Of a stretch of DNA of 60,751 nucleotides, positions 43,770-52,554 are shown in pieces. The notes under the pieces are model-generated. The model ran no database searches and was not told where the DNA came from. It saw only the letters and a list, made by a program, of their open reading frames with translations. Source of the DNA: an uncultured Eubacteriales bacterium. Its GTDB lineage: Bacteria; Bacillota; Clostridia; Oscillospirales; Oscillospiraceae. The number at the start of each line of letters is the position of its first letter. Positions within the stretch are counted from its first letter, which is position 1. The position numbers were made by a program, and so were the translations under genes. The stretch spans positions 108,827-169,577 of the forward strand of contig CASDSM010000012.1 in the NCBI GenBank assembly GCA_949283375.1. Direction: 5' to 3'.

Positions 43770-44896
43770 TCTATCTGGACAACGCCGCCACCACCCTGCA
43801 AAAGCCGCCGGAGGTGGCCCGGGCGATGATCTGGGCCCTGCGCCGCTGTGCCAGCCCCGGGCGGGGCAGCCACCGCCCGGCGGAGCTGGCGGCCCGGACG
43901 GCGTTTCGCTGCCGGGAGTTTCTGGCGGACTGGTTTGACTGCGCCGGCCCGGAGCGGGTGGTGTTCACCTCCAGCGCGACCCACAGCCTGAATCTGGCCA
44001 TCCGTTCCCTCGTTCCGCCGGGCGGACGGGCGGTCATCTCCGGCTATGAGCACAACGCAGTCACCCGCACGCTCAGCAGCATCCCGGACGCCGCCATCGA
44101 GGTCGCGCGCGGCGGCCTGTTTGACCCGCAGGCGGACTTGGACGCCTTCGCGCGCGCCCTGGAGCAGCGGCCGGATGCGGCAATCTGCACCCACGTCTCC
44201 AACGTCTTCGGCTACTGCCTGCCGCTCGAGGAGATTGCGCACGTCTGCCGGGAGGCCGGGGTCCCCCTCGTGGTCGATGCCAGCCAGTCCGCCGGGGTAG
44301 TGCCGCTCTCTGTCCGGGCACTCGGCGCGGCCTATGTGGCCTTCCCGGGCCATAAGGGCCTGATGGGGCCGCAGGGCGTTGGCGTCCTGCTCTGCGGGGA
44401 GGGCGCGCCGGTCCGGCCCCTGCTCACCGGAGGGACTGGCAGCGAGTCGCTCCTGCAGTCCATGCCGGATTTCCTGCCGGACCGTCTGGAGGCGGGGACG
44501 CACAACCTCCCCGGCATTGCCGGGCTGCTCGCCGGCGCCCGCGTGGTCAGAGGCCTGGGGACCATTCGGATCCGGCGATGGGAGCAGGCGCTCGCCTCAG
44601 AGCTGGCGCGCCGCCTGCGGCAGATCCCGGGCGCGGAGGTCTTCTGTCCCGGACGGCCGGAGTGCGGCGCAGGGGTGGTCTCCTTCCGGCTTGCGGGGAT
44701 GGACTGTGAGGCGGTGTGCGCCCGCCTGGGTGCGCGTGGCTTTGCCCTGCGCGGCGGACTGCACTGCGCTCCACTGGCCCACGAGACGGCCGGTACGCTG
44801 GATACCGGCACGGTGCGCGCCAGCTTTTCCCCTTTCAGCCGTCTGGAGGAGGTGGACGCACTGGCGCGGGCGCTCGGGAGGGTGAAGGAAAAATAG
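43766..44896 (+). CDS. Class V aminotransferase, cysteine desulfurase-like
   Basis: PLP fold-type I enzyme, 376 aa. N-terminus MIYLDNAATTLQKPPEV is diagnostic of NifS/SufS/CsdA-like proteins; PLP lysine in FPGHKGLMGPQG (usual spacing HK); DASQSAG holds the cofactor Asp. A cysteine in RGGLHCAPLAHE occupies the position of the catalytic Cys in group II desulfurases. Start GTG 43766 overlaps the DUF3343 stop. It probably mobilises sulfur (or selenium) from cysteine to the small neighbour. No suf/isc scaffold genes are present, so a housekeeping Fe-S role is not indicated. Confidence 0.88.
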   Translation: MIYLDNAATTLQKPPEVARAMIWALRRCASPGRGSHRPAELAARTAFRCREFLADWFDCAGPERVVFTSSATHSLNLAIRSLVPPGGRAVISGYEHNAVTRTLSSIPDAAIEVARGGLFDPQADLDAFARALEQRPDAAICTHVSNVFGYCLPLEEIAHVCREAGVPLVVDASQSAGVVPLSVRALGAAYVAFPGHKGLMGPQGVGVLLCGEGAPVRPLLTGGTGSESLLQSMPDFLPDRLEAGTHNLPGIAGLLAGARVVRGLGTIRIRRWEQALASELARRLRQIPGAEVFCPGRPECGAGVVSFRLAGMDCEAVCARLGARGFALRGGLHCAPLAHETAGTLDTGTVRASFSPFSRLEEVDALARALGRVKEK

Positions 44897-44908
44897 GCCT
44901 GGTTTCCC

Positions 44909-44937
44909 TTGCCATTTGGAGGGGTTGGGAGTATACT
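44909..44937 (+). promoter_or_regulatory. Promoter upstream of cdaA leader
   Basis: TTGCCA (44909-44914), 17-bp spacer, TATACT (44932-44937). Transcription would start near 44944, about 150 nt before cdaA. Confidence 0.75.
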
Positions 44938-44943
44938 AAACGG

Positions 44944-45048
44944 AGAGTACGAGGGGCAGGCCGCCCCGGCATGTCCGGGACGGAGGCGGAGAATTCCGCT
45001 GCGCATCGGTCTGGAAGTGGCCGCTTTGCCGCTTTCAGACCGTTTTTT
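44944..45048 (+). ncRNA. Putative ~105-nt structured leader RNA or small RNA upstream of cdaA
   Basis: Bounded by a good promoter and a strong terminator. Internal hairpins: GGGGC-AGGCC-GCCCC (44953-44967) and GCGGA-GAAT-TCCGC (44986-44999), then the terminator stem. I do not recognise it: it lacks the SRP RNA tetraloop motif and does not look like the ydaO c-di-AMP riboswitch. It may be an attenuator for cdaA or a free small RNA. Confidence 0.4.
45007..45048 (+). terminator. Intrinsic terminator/attenuator before cdaA
   Basis: A 15-bp stem, 45007-45021 with 45028-45042 (base CGGTCTGG / TCAGACCG), two wobbles, 6-nt loop, followed by T6 (45043-45048). It lies between the promoter at 44909-44937 and the cdaA start at 45096, with no second promoter visible after it. 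Confidence 0.85.
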
Positions 45049-45095
45049 GCAGAGATGGGAAAGAGAGAGCGCCGTTTTGCGCTGAGGTGAGCGAA

Positions 45096-46031
45096 ATGGA
45101 TACTTTTTATCAGTTATTTGAACAGATTGCCGCCTTTGACGGCATTCAGCAGGCGGTCCGCTATTTCCAGACCATCGCTCTGTCCGACCTGGTGGATGTG
45201 GCCATCATCGCCTTTATCTTCTACCGTCTGATCATTCTCATCCGCAATACGCAGGCGGGACAGGTCTTCAAGGGCGTCTTTCTGGTGATCGCGCTGCTCT
45301 GGCTGTCCGACCTGTTCAACCTCCATGTGCTGAATTTCATCCTGGAAAACCTGGTACAGGTCGGCTTCCTGGCCCTGATCATTGTATTTCAGCCGGAGAT
45401 TCGCCACTTCCTGGGGCAGGTCGGCAGCGGCAACCTGAAGCGTTACCTCAAGAATCCCGGCGAGCAGAACGAGCTGGAGGCGGCGATCGGCCAGATCGTG
45501 CAGGCCTACCGCGACATGTCCCGCAGCAAGACGGGGGCGCTGACGGTCTTTGAGCGCAACAGCATCCTGAACGATTTCATCCGCAGCGGCACGGCCCTGG
45601 ATGCCGCGGTCTCCAGCGAATTGCTCAAGAATATTTTCTGGAATAAGGCCCCGCTGCACGATGGAGCGGTCATCATCCGCGCGGGGCGGATCGTCGGGGC
45701 CGGCTGTGTGCTTCCGCTCTCCGGCAACCAGAACATCAGCCGCGAGCTGGGCACGAGGCATCGCGCGGGGATCGGCCTCACGGAGCACACCGATGCCGTC
45801 GTCGTCATCTGCTCGGAGGAGACGGGTTCCATCTCGGTCGCGGTGGAGGGGACGCTCAAGCGCCATCTCGCGCCGGAGACGCTTGAGCGCCTGCTGCGCA
45901 ACGAGCTGCTCACACAGGAAGAGGAGAAAAAGAATGGCGGTCTGATCCCGCTGAACAATCTGCTGCCGCTGAGCAATCTGCTGTCGCTGTTCAAGGTGAA
46001 AAAGGAGGACGGGGATGAGCATGTGGAGTAA
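45096..46031 (+). CDS. cdaA: Diadenylate cyclase CdaA (c-di-AMP synthase)
   Basis: Membrane-bound enzyme making cyclic di-AMP from two ATP. Three N-terminal transmembrane helices (about residues 30-105) precede the DAC domain with the essential DGA (LHDGAVIIR) and RHR (GTRHRAGIGL) motifs. ATG 45096 (311 aa) was chosen with GAGG 7 nt upstream; GTG 45087 is an alternative. A short hydrophobic Leu/Asn-rich tail follows. It overlaps cdaR by 17 nt. c-di-AMP controls potassium and osmolyte balance in Firmicutes. Confidence 0.96.
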   Translation: MDTFYQLFEQIAAFDGIQQAVRYFQTIALSDLVDVAIIAFIFYRLIILIRNTQAGQVFKGVFLVIALLWLSDLFNLHVLNFILENLVQVGFLALIIVFQPEIRHFLGQVGSGNLKRYLKNPGEQNELEAAIGQIVQAYRDMSRSKTGALTVFERNSILNDFIRSGTALDAAVSSELLKNIFWNKAPLHDGAVIIRAGRIVGAGCVLPLSGNQNISRELGTRHRAGIGLTEHTDAVVVICSEETGSISVAVEGTLKRHLAPETLERLLRNELLTQEEEKKNGGLIPLNNLLPLSNLLSLFKVKKEDGDEHVE

Positions 46032-47319
46032 ATTTCGGGGCAGCCGCCTGTCCTATCTGGTGCTGGCGATTTTTGCGGCGGTGATCTGCTGGCTCTATGT
46101 CGATCTCGCGCGCCAGCCGGACGCTCGTGTGTCCATCAACAACATCCCGGTCTCCTTTGTGGGCGAGGATCTGCTCAATGATATGGGACTGCTGATCCTG
46201 GACGACAGCCCGACCATCTCCATCCGGGTCTCCGGACCGAGAAGCGTGATCACCCAGCTCAACCGGGAGAACGTCACCATCACAGCCTCCACCATAGGCA
46301 TCTCCGAGGCGGGGGTGTACAGCCTGGAATGTGAGATCAATCTCCCCGGCTCTGTCACCAGCGGGTCGGGCAATCCGGTGGCCATCACCTCCCGCAGCGC
46401 CACGGCGGTGGATGTGACGGTGGTGGAGATGGAGAGCAATACCGTACCCGTCCGCGCGGAATTCACCGGCACGCTGGCGGACAACCGCTTTTACGATGAA
46501 GACAGCTTCGTGCTGGAGCTGACAGAGCTGGAGATCCGCGGAGAGGAGAGCGAGGTCAATCTGGTCAGTTATGCCAAGGTGGTCCTCAGCGAGACCAATC
46601 TCGCCGACACATGGACAGGCCGGCTCCCGGTGATCCTCTGTGATGCCCAGGGCAATGAACTGAGCACGGACAACCTCCTGCTGGAGACGGATATGATCTC
46701 CGTGGCGTTCTATGTGGAGTGCTATAAGGAGGTGCCGCTGACGGTCACGATGATCTCCGGCGGCGGGGCCACCAGTGAGGACGCGAGCTATACGGTCAAT
46801 CCCGAGACCATCATCGTCACCGGACAGGAGGGGGTCCTGGAGGACCTGACGGAGATTTCGCTCGGTACGGTGGACCTGAGCCAGGTCATCACATCGGAGC
46901 AGTTTGAGTTCGATATCGTCCTGCCGGACCAGGTGAGCAGCCGGGATGGCGTGACGGGCGCTACGGTGACGGTGACCATGTCCGACCGGCTGGAGACCCG
47001 CATGATCGAGACGAGCAATATCCGCCTGGAAAATGCCCCGGACGGCTATGAGTATCAGTACGGGAGCCTGACCGTCCGCGTACGCGGCCGCTCGAACAAT
47101 TTCTCCCTGCTGCTGGCGGACGATATCCAGGTCACGGCCGATCTGAGCGGCGTCAGCGTGGCAAACGGCGCGACGCTCACCGTCCCGGTGGAGGTGGAGC
47201 TCACCGGCATCACAGAACTGGGCGTCCTTGGGAACTATACCCTGACTGTCACCGTCACAGATCCGGGGCATGCGGCGGACACGACGGAGCCGGACGCGGA
47301 GACGGCGGATGCCGCCTGA
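46015..47319 (+). CDS. cdaR: CdaR/YbbR-domain regulator of CdaA
   Basis: Extracytoplasmic protein that modulates CdaA in Firmicutes. 434 aa: one N-terminal transmembrane helix (LSYLVLAIFAAVICWLYV) followed by about four beta-rich YbbR repeats (recurring V-x-V-x-G motifs such as ISIRVSGPRSVI and IIVTGQEGVL), ending in an Ala/Asp/Glu/Thr tail. AAAGGAGG lies 6 nt before ATG 46015. In many Firmicutes glmM follows; here it does not. Confidence 0.92.
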   Translation: MSMWSKFRGSRLSYLVLAIFAAVICWLYVDLARQPDARVSINNIPVSFVGEDLLNDMGLLILDDSPTISIRVSGPRSVITQLNRENVTITASTIGISEAGVYSLECEINLPGSVTSGSGNPVAITSRSATAVDVTVVEMESNTVPVRAEFTGTLADNRFYDEDSFVLELTELEIRGEESEVNLVSYAKVVLSETNLADTWTGRLPVILCDAQGNELSTDNLLLETDMISVAFYVECYKEVPLTVTMISGGGATSEDASYTVNPETIIVTGQEGVLEDLTEISLGTVDLSQVITSEQFEFDIVLPDQVSSRDGVTGATVTVTMSDRLETRMIETSNIRLENAPDGYEYQYGSLTVRVRGRSNNFSLLLADDIQVTADLSGVSVANGATLTVPVEVELTGITELGVLGNYTLTVTVTDPGHAADTTEPDAETADAA

Positions 47320-47337
47320 GCGCCGCTGGAAATCCGC

Positions 47338-47366
47338 TTTACAGAATGGCCTGCATTTGCTATAAT
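47338..47366 (+). promoter_or_regulatory. Strong promoter of the yicC-remA-gmk operon
   Basis: TTTACA (47338-47343), 17-bp spacer, extended -10 TG-C-TATAAT (47358-47366). Start near 47373, leaving a ~95-nt leader in which CAGAGC (47380-47385) can pair with GCTCTG (47422-47427). Confidence 0.85.
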
Positions 47367-47466
47367 AATGGGTACTGAACAGAGCTGAAAGCGCCGAAAG
47401 AGGGACTTTCCGGGCCGGTTGGCTCTGCTTCACAGATCAACATGATTGGACGGAGGAAGGTAGCCC

Positions 47467-48348
47467 ATGCTCAGGAGTATGACCGGCTATGGCCGGGCAG
47501 AGGCGTCACTTCACCAGCGCACCATTGTCGTGGAGCTGCGCAGCGTCAATAACCGCTATTTAGACTGCAATGTCCGTCTGCCACGCGTCTATGCGTGTGC
47601 GGAGGAGGCCGTGGTATCCGCGGTGAAGGCCGGCGTCTCGCGCGGCAAAGTGGACGTCTCGGTCACGGTGGATTCCTCCGGGGCGGATGCAGTCACTGTC
47701 ACGCTGAACCGCCCGGTCGCGCTGGGCTATTATCGCGCGCTGTGCGAGCTGCGCGAGCTGATCCCAGACTGTGCCGACGATGTGAGCCTCTCGCATCTCT
47801 CCCGTTTTCCCGACGTGTTCCAGGTGGAAAAGACGCCGGAGAATCTGGAGGAGCTGACAGAGGACATCCGAACGGTCACGCAGATGGCGGTGGAGGACTA
47901 CAACGCCATGCGCGCGCGCGAGGGCGAGCGCCTGGCCGAGGACCTGCTCGGGCGTCTGGACACGCTGGAGGCGTATACCGGCCAGGTGGAGGCGCGCTCT
48001 CCGGAGACGGTGGCCGCCTATCGCCAGCGCCTGACCGAGCGCATCCGCGAGGTGCTGGAGGACAAGCAGATCGACGAGAGCCGGATCCTGACCGAGGCGG
48101 CCATCTTTGCCGACAAGGTCGCAGTGGCGGAGGAGACCGTCCGCCTGCGCAGCCATATCGGGCAGTTTCGTGATATGGTGCGCCAGGGCGGCGTGATCGG
48201 TCGCAAGCTGGATTTCCTGATCCAGGAGATGAACCGAGAGACCAACACGACCGGCTCCAAATGCAACGACCTGGCGCTCTCCACCATTGTGGTGGATATG
48301 AAGGCGGAGCTGGAGAAGATTCGGGAGCAGGTCCAGAATGTGGAGTGA
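47467..48348 (+). CDS. yicC: YicC family endoribonuclease
   Basis: 293 aa. N-terminus MLRSMTGYGRAE and VELRSVNNRYLD are the family signature; the C-terminal DUF1732 region is intact (GRKLDFLIQEMNRETNTTGSKCND). E. coli YicC is described as an endoribonuclease acting on small RNA; the role in Firmicutes is less known. GGAGGAAGG lies 6 nt before ATG 47467. yicC-remA-gmk-rpoZ-priA is a conserved Firmicutes cluster. Confidence 0.93.
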   Translation: MLRSMTGYGRAEASLHQRTIVVELRSVNNRYLDCNVRLPRVYACAEEAVVSAVKAGVSRGKVDVSVTVDSSGADAVTVTLNRPVALGYYRALCELRELIPDCADDVSLSHLSRFPDVFQVEKTPENLEELTEDIRTVTQMAVEDYNAMRAREGERLAEDLLGRLDTLEAYTGQVEARSPETVAAYRQRLTERIREVLEDKQIDESRILTEAAIFADKVAVAEETVRLRSHIGQFRDMVRQGGVIGRKLDFLIQEMNRETNTTGSKCNDLALSTIVVDMKAELEKIREQVQNVE

Positions 48349-48366
48349 ACCGGAGGAGTGCGGACG

Positions 48367-48642
48367 ATGTGGATGCTGAATATCGGGTACGGCAACATGG
48401 TGTCGGCCGACCGGATCATTGCGGTCGTCAGCCCGGACTCCGCCCCTATCAAGCGCATCATACAGGAGGGGCGTGATCGCGGCATGCTGATCGACGCGAC
48501 CTATGGCCGCAGGACCCGCTCCGTCATCATTGCCGATACCGATCATGTGATTCTCTCTGCCCTGCTGCCGGAGACGATCTCTGGCCGTCTGGAGGGCCGG
48601 GAGAGCGCGGATAAGGAGGAGACCGATGCGGAAGATCGCTAA
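48367..48642 (+). CDS. remA: RemA family extracellular matrix regulatory protein (DUF370)
   Basis: 91-aa DNA-binding protein; in Bacillus subtilis RemA activates biofilm matrix and osmoprotection genes. Family core [27 protein letters not shown] and [17 protein letters not shown] is intact. ATG 48367 lies 8 nt after GGAGGAG; GTG 48358 inside the site is excluded. The C-terminus is charged and overlaps gmk by 17 nt. Whether it governs matrix genes here is unknown. Confidence 0.93.
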   Translation: MWMLNIGYGNMVSADRIIAVVSPDSAPIKRIIQEGRDRGMLIDATYGRRTRSVIIADTDHVILSALLPETISGRLEGRESADKEETDAEDR

Positions 48643-49243
48643 AAGGGGACAGATCGTTGTCATTTCCGGGCCGTCCGGAGCGGGGAAGAGCACGGTGATC
48701 GCCGAGGTGCGCAACCGGCGGGAGAACCTCACCTTTTCCATCTCCTATACCACCCGCAGCCCCCGGCAGGGGGAGGAAAACCACGTCCATTACCACTTTG
48801 TTGACCGCGAGACCTTCCTTCGCATGATCGAGGAGGGGGCGTTTCTGGAATACGCCTCCTATCAGGGGAACTACTACGGCACGGCAAAGGCGGATGTCGA
48901 AGCTCTGGTCCGGGACGGCTATGACGTCCTGCTGGACATCGAGGTGCAGGGCGGCGCCATTGTCCGCCGGCTCTGCCCGGATGCAACGCTGATCTTTGTG
49001 GTCCCGCCCTCGTTTGGAGAGCTCTCCCGCCGCCTGCACGGACGGCAGAGCGAGAGCGAGGAAGTGATCCAGGGCCGCCTGAACCGCGCGCGTGAGGAAT
49101 ACCGGGAGATTCCCAACTACGACTACCTTGTGATCAACGACAAGGTGCCGGCGGCGGCGGACGAGGTGTTGTCCATACTCAAGGCGCAGGACTGCCGGGT
49201 TTCCGCCCGGTTTGACATGATTAAGGGGGATATCAGTCTATGA
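48626..49243 (+). CDS. gmk: Guanylate kinase
   Basis: Phosphorylates GMP to GDP. 205 aa. P-loop [14 protein letters not shown]-binding [19 protein letters not shown] and the lid-region basic motif are present. AAGGAGG precedes ATG 48626, inside the remA end; the stop overlaps rpoZ as ATGA. Confidence 0.97.
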   Translation: MRKIAKRGQIVVISGPSGAGKSTVIAEVRNRRENLTFSISYTTRSPRQGEENHVHYHFVDRETFLRMIEEGAFLEYASYQGNYYGTAKADVEALVRDGYDVLLDIEVQGGAIVRRLCPDATLIFVVPPSFGELSRRLHGRQSESEEVIQGRLNRAREEYREIPNYDYLVINDKVPAAADEVLSILKAQDCRVSARFDMIKGDISL

Positions 49244-49443
49244 TTCTTTATCCGATGAACGAGCTGCTGCACAATGAGATCACCAGCCGGTACGAGCTGG
49301 TCAATCTGGTGGCGCACCGCGCGCGAGAGATCGCCGGTGCGGAGACCAATGACGATCCGCTCGAGGAGAAGCCGGTTACCATGGCGCTCAACGAGGCGCG
49401 GGCCGGCCTGCTGGTCCGTCCGGAGGGTGCGGCAGAAAATTAA
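49240..49443 (+). CDS. rpoZ: DNA-directed RNA polymerase omega subunit
   Basis: 67 aa. Recognised by SRYELVNLVAHRAREIA and PVTMALNEARAGLL, the conserved omega motifs that latch the beta' subunit. ATG 49240 is coupled to gmk by a 4-nt overlap; GGGGGA lies upstream. Confidence 0.92.
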   Translation: MILYPMNELLHNEITSRYELVNLVAHRAREIAGAETNDDPLEEKPVTMALNEARAGLLVRPEGAAEN

Positions 49444-49561
49444 ACAGATGTTTTCCTTCCGTGGACCGGGAGGAGCGGACAGGCAAGGGGCGAAGAGGAC
49501 GCAATCCCTCCGGACGTCTCTTGCCTTTGCGCGTCTTTGGTGCCGGGAGAGGAGAGTGTGA
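49444..49561 (+). other. Gap between rpoZ and priA
   Basis: 118 bp with imperfect self-complementary arms (AGAGGACG near 49492 and CGTCTCT near 49515; GGCAAG near 49482 and CTTGCC near 49521), enough for a long imperfect hairpin. It has no T tract and no convincing promoter, so rpoZ-priA are probably co-transcribed. Confidence 0.4.
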
Positions 49562-52021
49562 GTGGAGACCGTATTGTGCTGTAAGGTCGCCGTATCTGCG
49601 GCCGCCTATGCCTTTGACCGTCCCTATACCTATCAGGTTCCGTCCGACTTTGCCGGTGCGCTGCAGCCCGGCATGCGGGTGATGGTCCCGTTTGGCCAGG
49701 GCAACCGCCGGACCGAGGGGATCGTTTTGGAAATCGGTCAGCAGACGTGTGAGCGGCGGCTGAAATATCTGGCGGCCATTCTGGACGAGAACCCCGTCCT
49801 GGATGAGGAGGGGATCCGTCTGTCTGTCTGGATGCGGGAGCGCTGCTTCTGCACGGTGTATGACGCCGTCAAGACGATGCTGCCGGCAGGCCTGTACTAC
49901 AATTTGCAGGACCTCTATCTGTTGGCGGAAGGGGCCGGCCAGATACAGGAAGGATATACGGAGGTAGAGCGGCGCATTCTGGACCTCCTCCGCGCCGCCG
50001 GCGGCAAGATCCAGCGCAAGGCGCTGTGGGAGGCATTTGGGCAGGTCAATCCCGCCAGAGGTTTGAAACATCTGCTCGAGTCCGGCGTCCTGGTGCAGCA
50101 GACCAGCGCGCAGCGCGGCGTGGGGGAGAAGCATGAGGAGATCGCCATGCTCGCCCTGCCGGACGAGGAGGCGCGCGATGCAGTGGCACATGGCCGGTCC
50201 AAACTGCGCCGGGCGGTCGTGGAGCTGCTCATCTCCTCCGGCTCCGCCTCGGCGAAGGACATCGCCTATTTCACCGGCGCGCGCCGTAAGACCCTGCATG
50301 AGCTGGAAACGCTGGGGGTCGTCACCCTCTTCCAGCGCGAGGTCTTTCGCCGCCCGGAGCTCGACCGGGTCTCGCCACAGCCACGGCCAGTGCTGAGTGA
50401 AGAGCAGCGCGGCGTCTATGAGGGCCTGCGTGCCCTGCTGGAGAGCGGCAGGCCGGAATGCGCCCTCCTCTATGGCGTGACCGGCTCGGGCAAGACGTCA
50501 GTCTACCTCTCGCTCATCCACCGGACCCTGGAGCGCGGGCAGACTGCGCTGATCCTAGTCCCGGAGATCGGCCTGACTCCTCAGCTCCTGCGCCAGTTGG
50601 CCGGGCAGTTTGGAGACCAGGTGGCCGTGCTCCACAGCTCGCTCTCCGCCGGAGAGCGGTATGACGAGTGGCGGCGCGCCCGCTCCGGACAGGCCCGCGT
50701 GGTGGTGGGGACCAGATCCGCCGTCTTTGCCCCCCTGCCGGAGCTGGGACTGGTGATTCTGGACGAGGAGCAGGAGTCGAGCTATAAGTCGGAGAACGCG
50801 CCGCGCTATCACGCGCGGGATGTGGCGAAATACCGCTGTGTCCGCGCGAGCGCATTGCTGGTCCTGGGGTCCGCGACCCCCTCGGTGGAGAGCATGTACG
50901 CCGCCCGGGAGGGGAGATATCACCTTTTCACCCTGAAAAACCGCTTCAATCAGCGCGCCATGCCCCAGGTGGTGATCGCGGACCTGAAGCAGGGGCTGCG
51001 CGAGGGCAGCGGGAGCTGTATCAGCCCTACCCTCCGCGGGGAGCTGGAGGCCAACCTCCGGCGTGGAGAGCAGTCGATCCTCTTTTTGAACCGGCGCGGC
51101 AGCAGCCGCATGGTGATCTGCTCTCAGTGCGGGGAGGTGCCGGAGTGCCCGCGTTGCTCGGTCAAACTGACCTATCACCGGGTCAACCGCCGCCTCATGT
51201 GCCACTACTGCGGGCACAGCGAGCCTCTGCCGGACGCCTGCCCGCAGTGCGGCGGGACGCTGAGCTACGCCGGCGTGGGGACGCAGAAGGTGGAGGAGGA
51301 GCTGCGCGAGCAGTTCCCCGGCACGGACATCCTGCGGATGGACGCAGACACCATCTCGGCGACCAATACCCACCGGCAGATGCTCGAACGGTTTGAGCGG
51401 GAGAAAATTCCCATCCTGCTCGGCACGCAGATGGTGGCCAAAGGGCTGGACTTTTCCAACGTGACCCTGGTCGGTGTGATCGATGCGGACATGACCCTCT
51501 ATGTGGACGATTTCCGGGCGGGGGAGAGGACCTTTTCCCTGCTCACACAGGTCGTGGGGCGCGCCGGCCGCGGAGAGCGCGCCGGCCGCGCAGTGATCCA
51601 GACCTTTACCCCGAAGAATGAGACCATCCTGACTGCGGCGCGGCAGGATTATGACCGATTTTATGAAAATGAGATCGTCCTGCGCGCGCTGCGGCGGTTC
51701 CCGCCGTTTGTGGACCTCTTTGTCCTCACGGTCTCCGGGCCGGAGGAGGGGGCGGTGCTGCGCGCCAGCCTGCGCCTGCGCGAGGGGCTGGAGGCGTGGC
51801 AGGGGAGCGGTGCGATGGCGGGCACATCGTTTGCCGTCCTGGGTCCCGCGCCCGCCAGCGTGGTCAAGGTAAACGGCCGTTACCGCTACCGCTTGACGGT
51901 GAGCGGAGAGAATAACCGGCAGATGCGCGGCATGATCGCCCAGCTTCTCTGCCGGGCGAGCGAGGACCGACAGAATCGAGGCGTGAGCGTCTGTGCGGAT
52001 GTCAATCCGCTCGACGGATAA
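49562..52021 (+). CDS. priA: Primosomal protein N' (replication restart helicase PriA)
   Basis: Superfamily 2 helicase that reloads the replisome at stalled forks. 819 aa. N-terminal DNA-binding domain (YTYQVPSDFAGALQPGMRV), Walker A GVTGSGKTSVY, DEEQ box (LDEEQESSYKSE), and the zinc-binding cysteine cluster between helicase lobes (CSQCGEVPECPRC, CHYCGHSEPLPDACPQCGG); GTQMVAKGLDF and VVGRAGRGERAG are helicase motifs V-VI. Start GTG 49562 after GAGAGGAGAG. Confidence 0.96.
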   Translation: METVLCCKVAVSAAAYAFDRPYTYQVPSDFAGALQPGMRVMVPFGQGNRRTEGIVLEIGQQTCERRLKYLAAILDENPVLDEEGIRLSVWMRERCFCTVYDAVKTMLPAGLYYNLQDLYLLAEGAGQIQEGYTEVERRILDLLRAAGGKIQRKALWEAFGQVNPARGLKHLLESGVLVQQTSAQRGVGEKHEEIAMLALPDEEARDAVAHGRSKLRRAVVELLISSGSASAKDIAYFTGARRKTLHELETLGVVTLFQREVFRRPELDRVSPQPRPVLSEEQRGVYEGLRALLESGRPECALLYGVTGSGKTSVYLSLIHRTLERGQTALILVPEIGLTPQLLRQLAGQFGDQVAVLHSSLSAGERYDEWRRARSGQARVVVGTRSAVFAPLPELGLVILDEEQESSYKSENAPRYHARDVAKYRCVRASALLVLGSATPSVESMYAAREGRYHLFTLKNRFNQRAMPQVVIADLKQGLREGSGSCISPTLRGELEANLRRGEQSILFLNRRGSSRMVICSQCGEVPECPRCSVKLTYHRVNRRLMCHYCGHSEPLPDACPQCGGTLSYAGVGTQKVEEELREQFPGTDILRMDADTISATNTHRQMLERFEREKIPILLGTQMVAKGLDFSNVTLVGVIDADMTLYVDDFRAGERTFSLLTQVVGRAGRGERAGRAVIQTFTPKNETILTAARQDYDRFYENEIVLRALRRFPPFVDLFVLTVSGPEEGAVLRASLRLREGLEAWQGSGAMAGTSFAVLGPAPASVVKVNGRYRYRLTVSGENNRQMRGMIAQLLCRASEDRQNRGVSVCADVNPLDG

Positions 52022-52050
52022 GCGTGACAGAAAGAACGGAGGATACTGCA

Positions 52051-52554
52051 ATGATTCGTGAGATTATCCACAAGGGAGACCCTGCCCTGAATAAAAAGTG
52101 CCATCCTGTGACCAAATTTGACCAGAAGCTCAGCCGTCTGATCGATGACCTGCGCGAGACGCTGATCGACTCCGGCGGGGCGGGTCTCGCCGCGCCGCAG
52201 ATCGGTATCCTGCGCCGCGTGGTGGTCGTGCTCAACGAGAAGGAGGAGATCTATGAGCTGGTGAATCCCTCCATCGTCTCCTCCTCCGGCGAGCAGACCG
52301 GCTTTGAGGGCTGCCTCTCTCTGCCGGGCCGCTGGGGGGTGGTCACCCGGCCGATGACGGTCCGGGTTCGCGCCCAGGACAGGCACGGCAACTGGTTTGA
52401 GGTGGAGGATCAGGAGCTGACCGCCCGCTGCTTCTGCCATGAGCTGGACCATCTGGACGGGCACCTGTTTGACGAGCTGTGCGATCGCACCTATACCAGT
52501 GAGGAGCTGGAGGAGATGGAGCGCGAGCAGGCCCGGGAGGAACAGGGCAAATGA
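52051..52554 (+). CDS. def: Peptide deformylase
   Basis: Removes the N-formyl group from nascent proteins. 167 aa. Motif 1 GAGLAAPQIG, motif 2 EGCLSLPG (metal Cys), motif 3 CHELDHLDG (HEXDH). ATG 52051 lies 8 nt after GGAGG; GTG 52024 is possible but unsupported. Overlaps fmt by 4 nt, the classical def-fmt pair. Confidence 0.97.
   Translation: MIREIIHKGDPALNKKCHPVTKFDQKLSRLIDDLRETLIDSGGAGLAAPQIGILRRVVVVLNEKEEIYELVNPSIVSSSGEQTGFEGCLSLPGRWGVVTRPMTVRVRAQDRHGNWFEVEDQELTARCFCHELDHLDGHLFDELCDRTYTSEELEEMEREQAREEQGK

Noticed and set aside
44944-45048. Candidate RNA considered as small SRP RNA or a ydaO c-di-AMP riboswitch
   Set aside because: Lacks the conserved SRP tetraloop/asymmetric-loop motif and does not show recognisable ydaO elements; left as an unassigned RNA.
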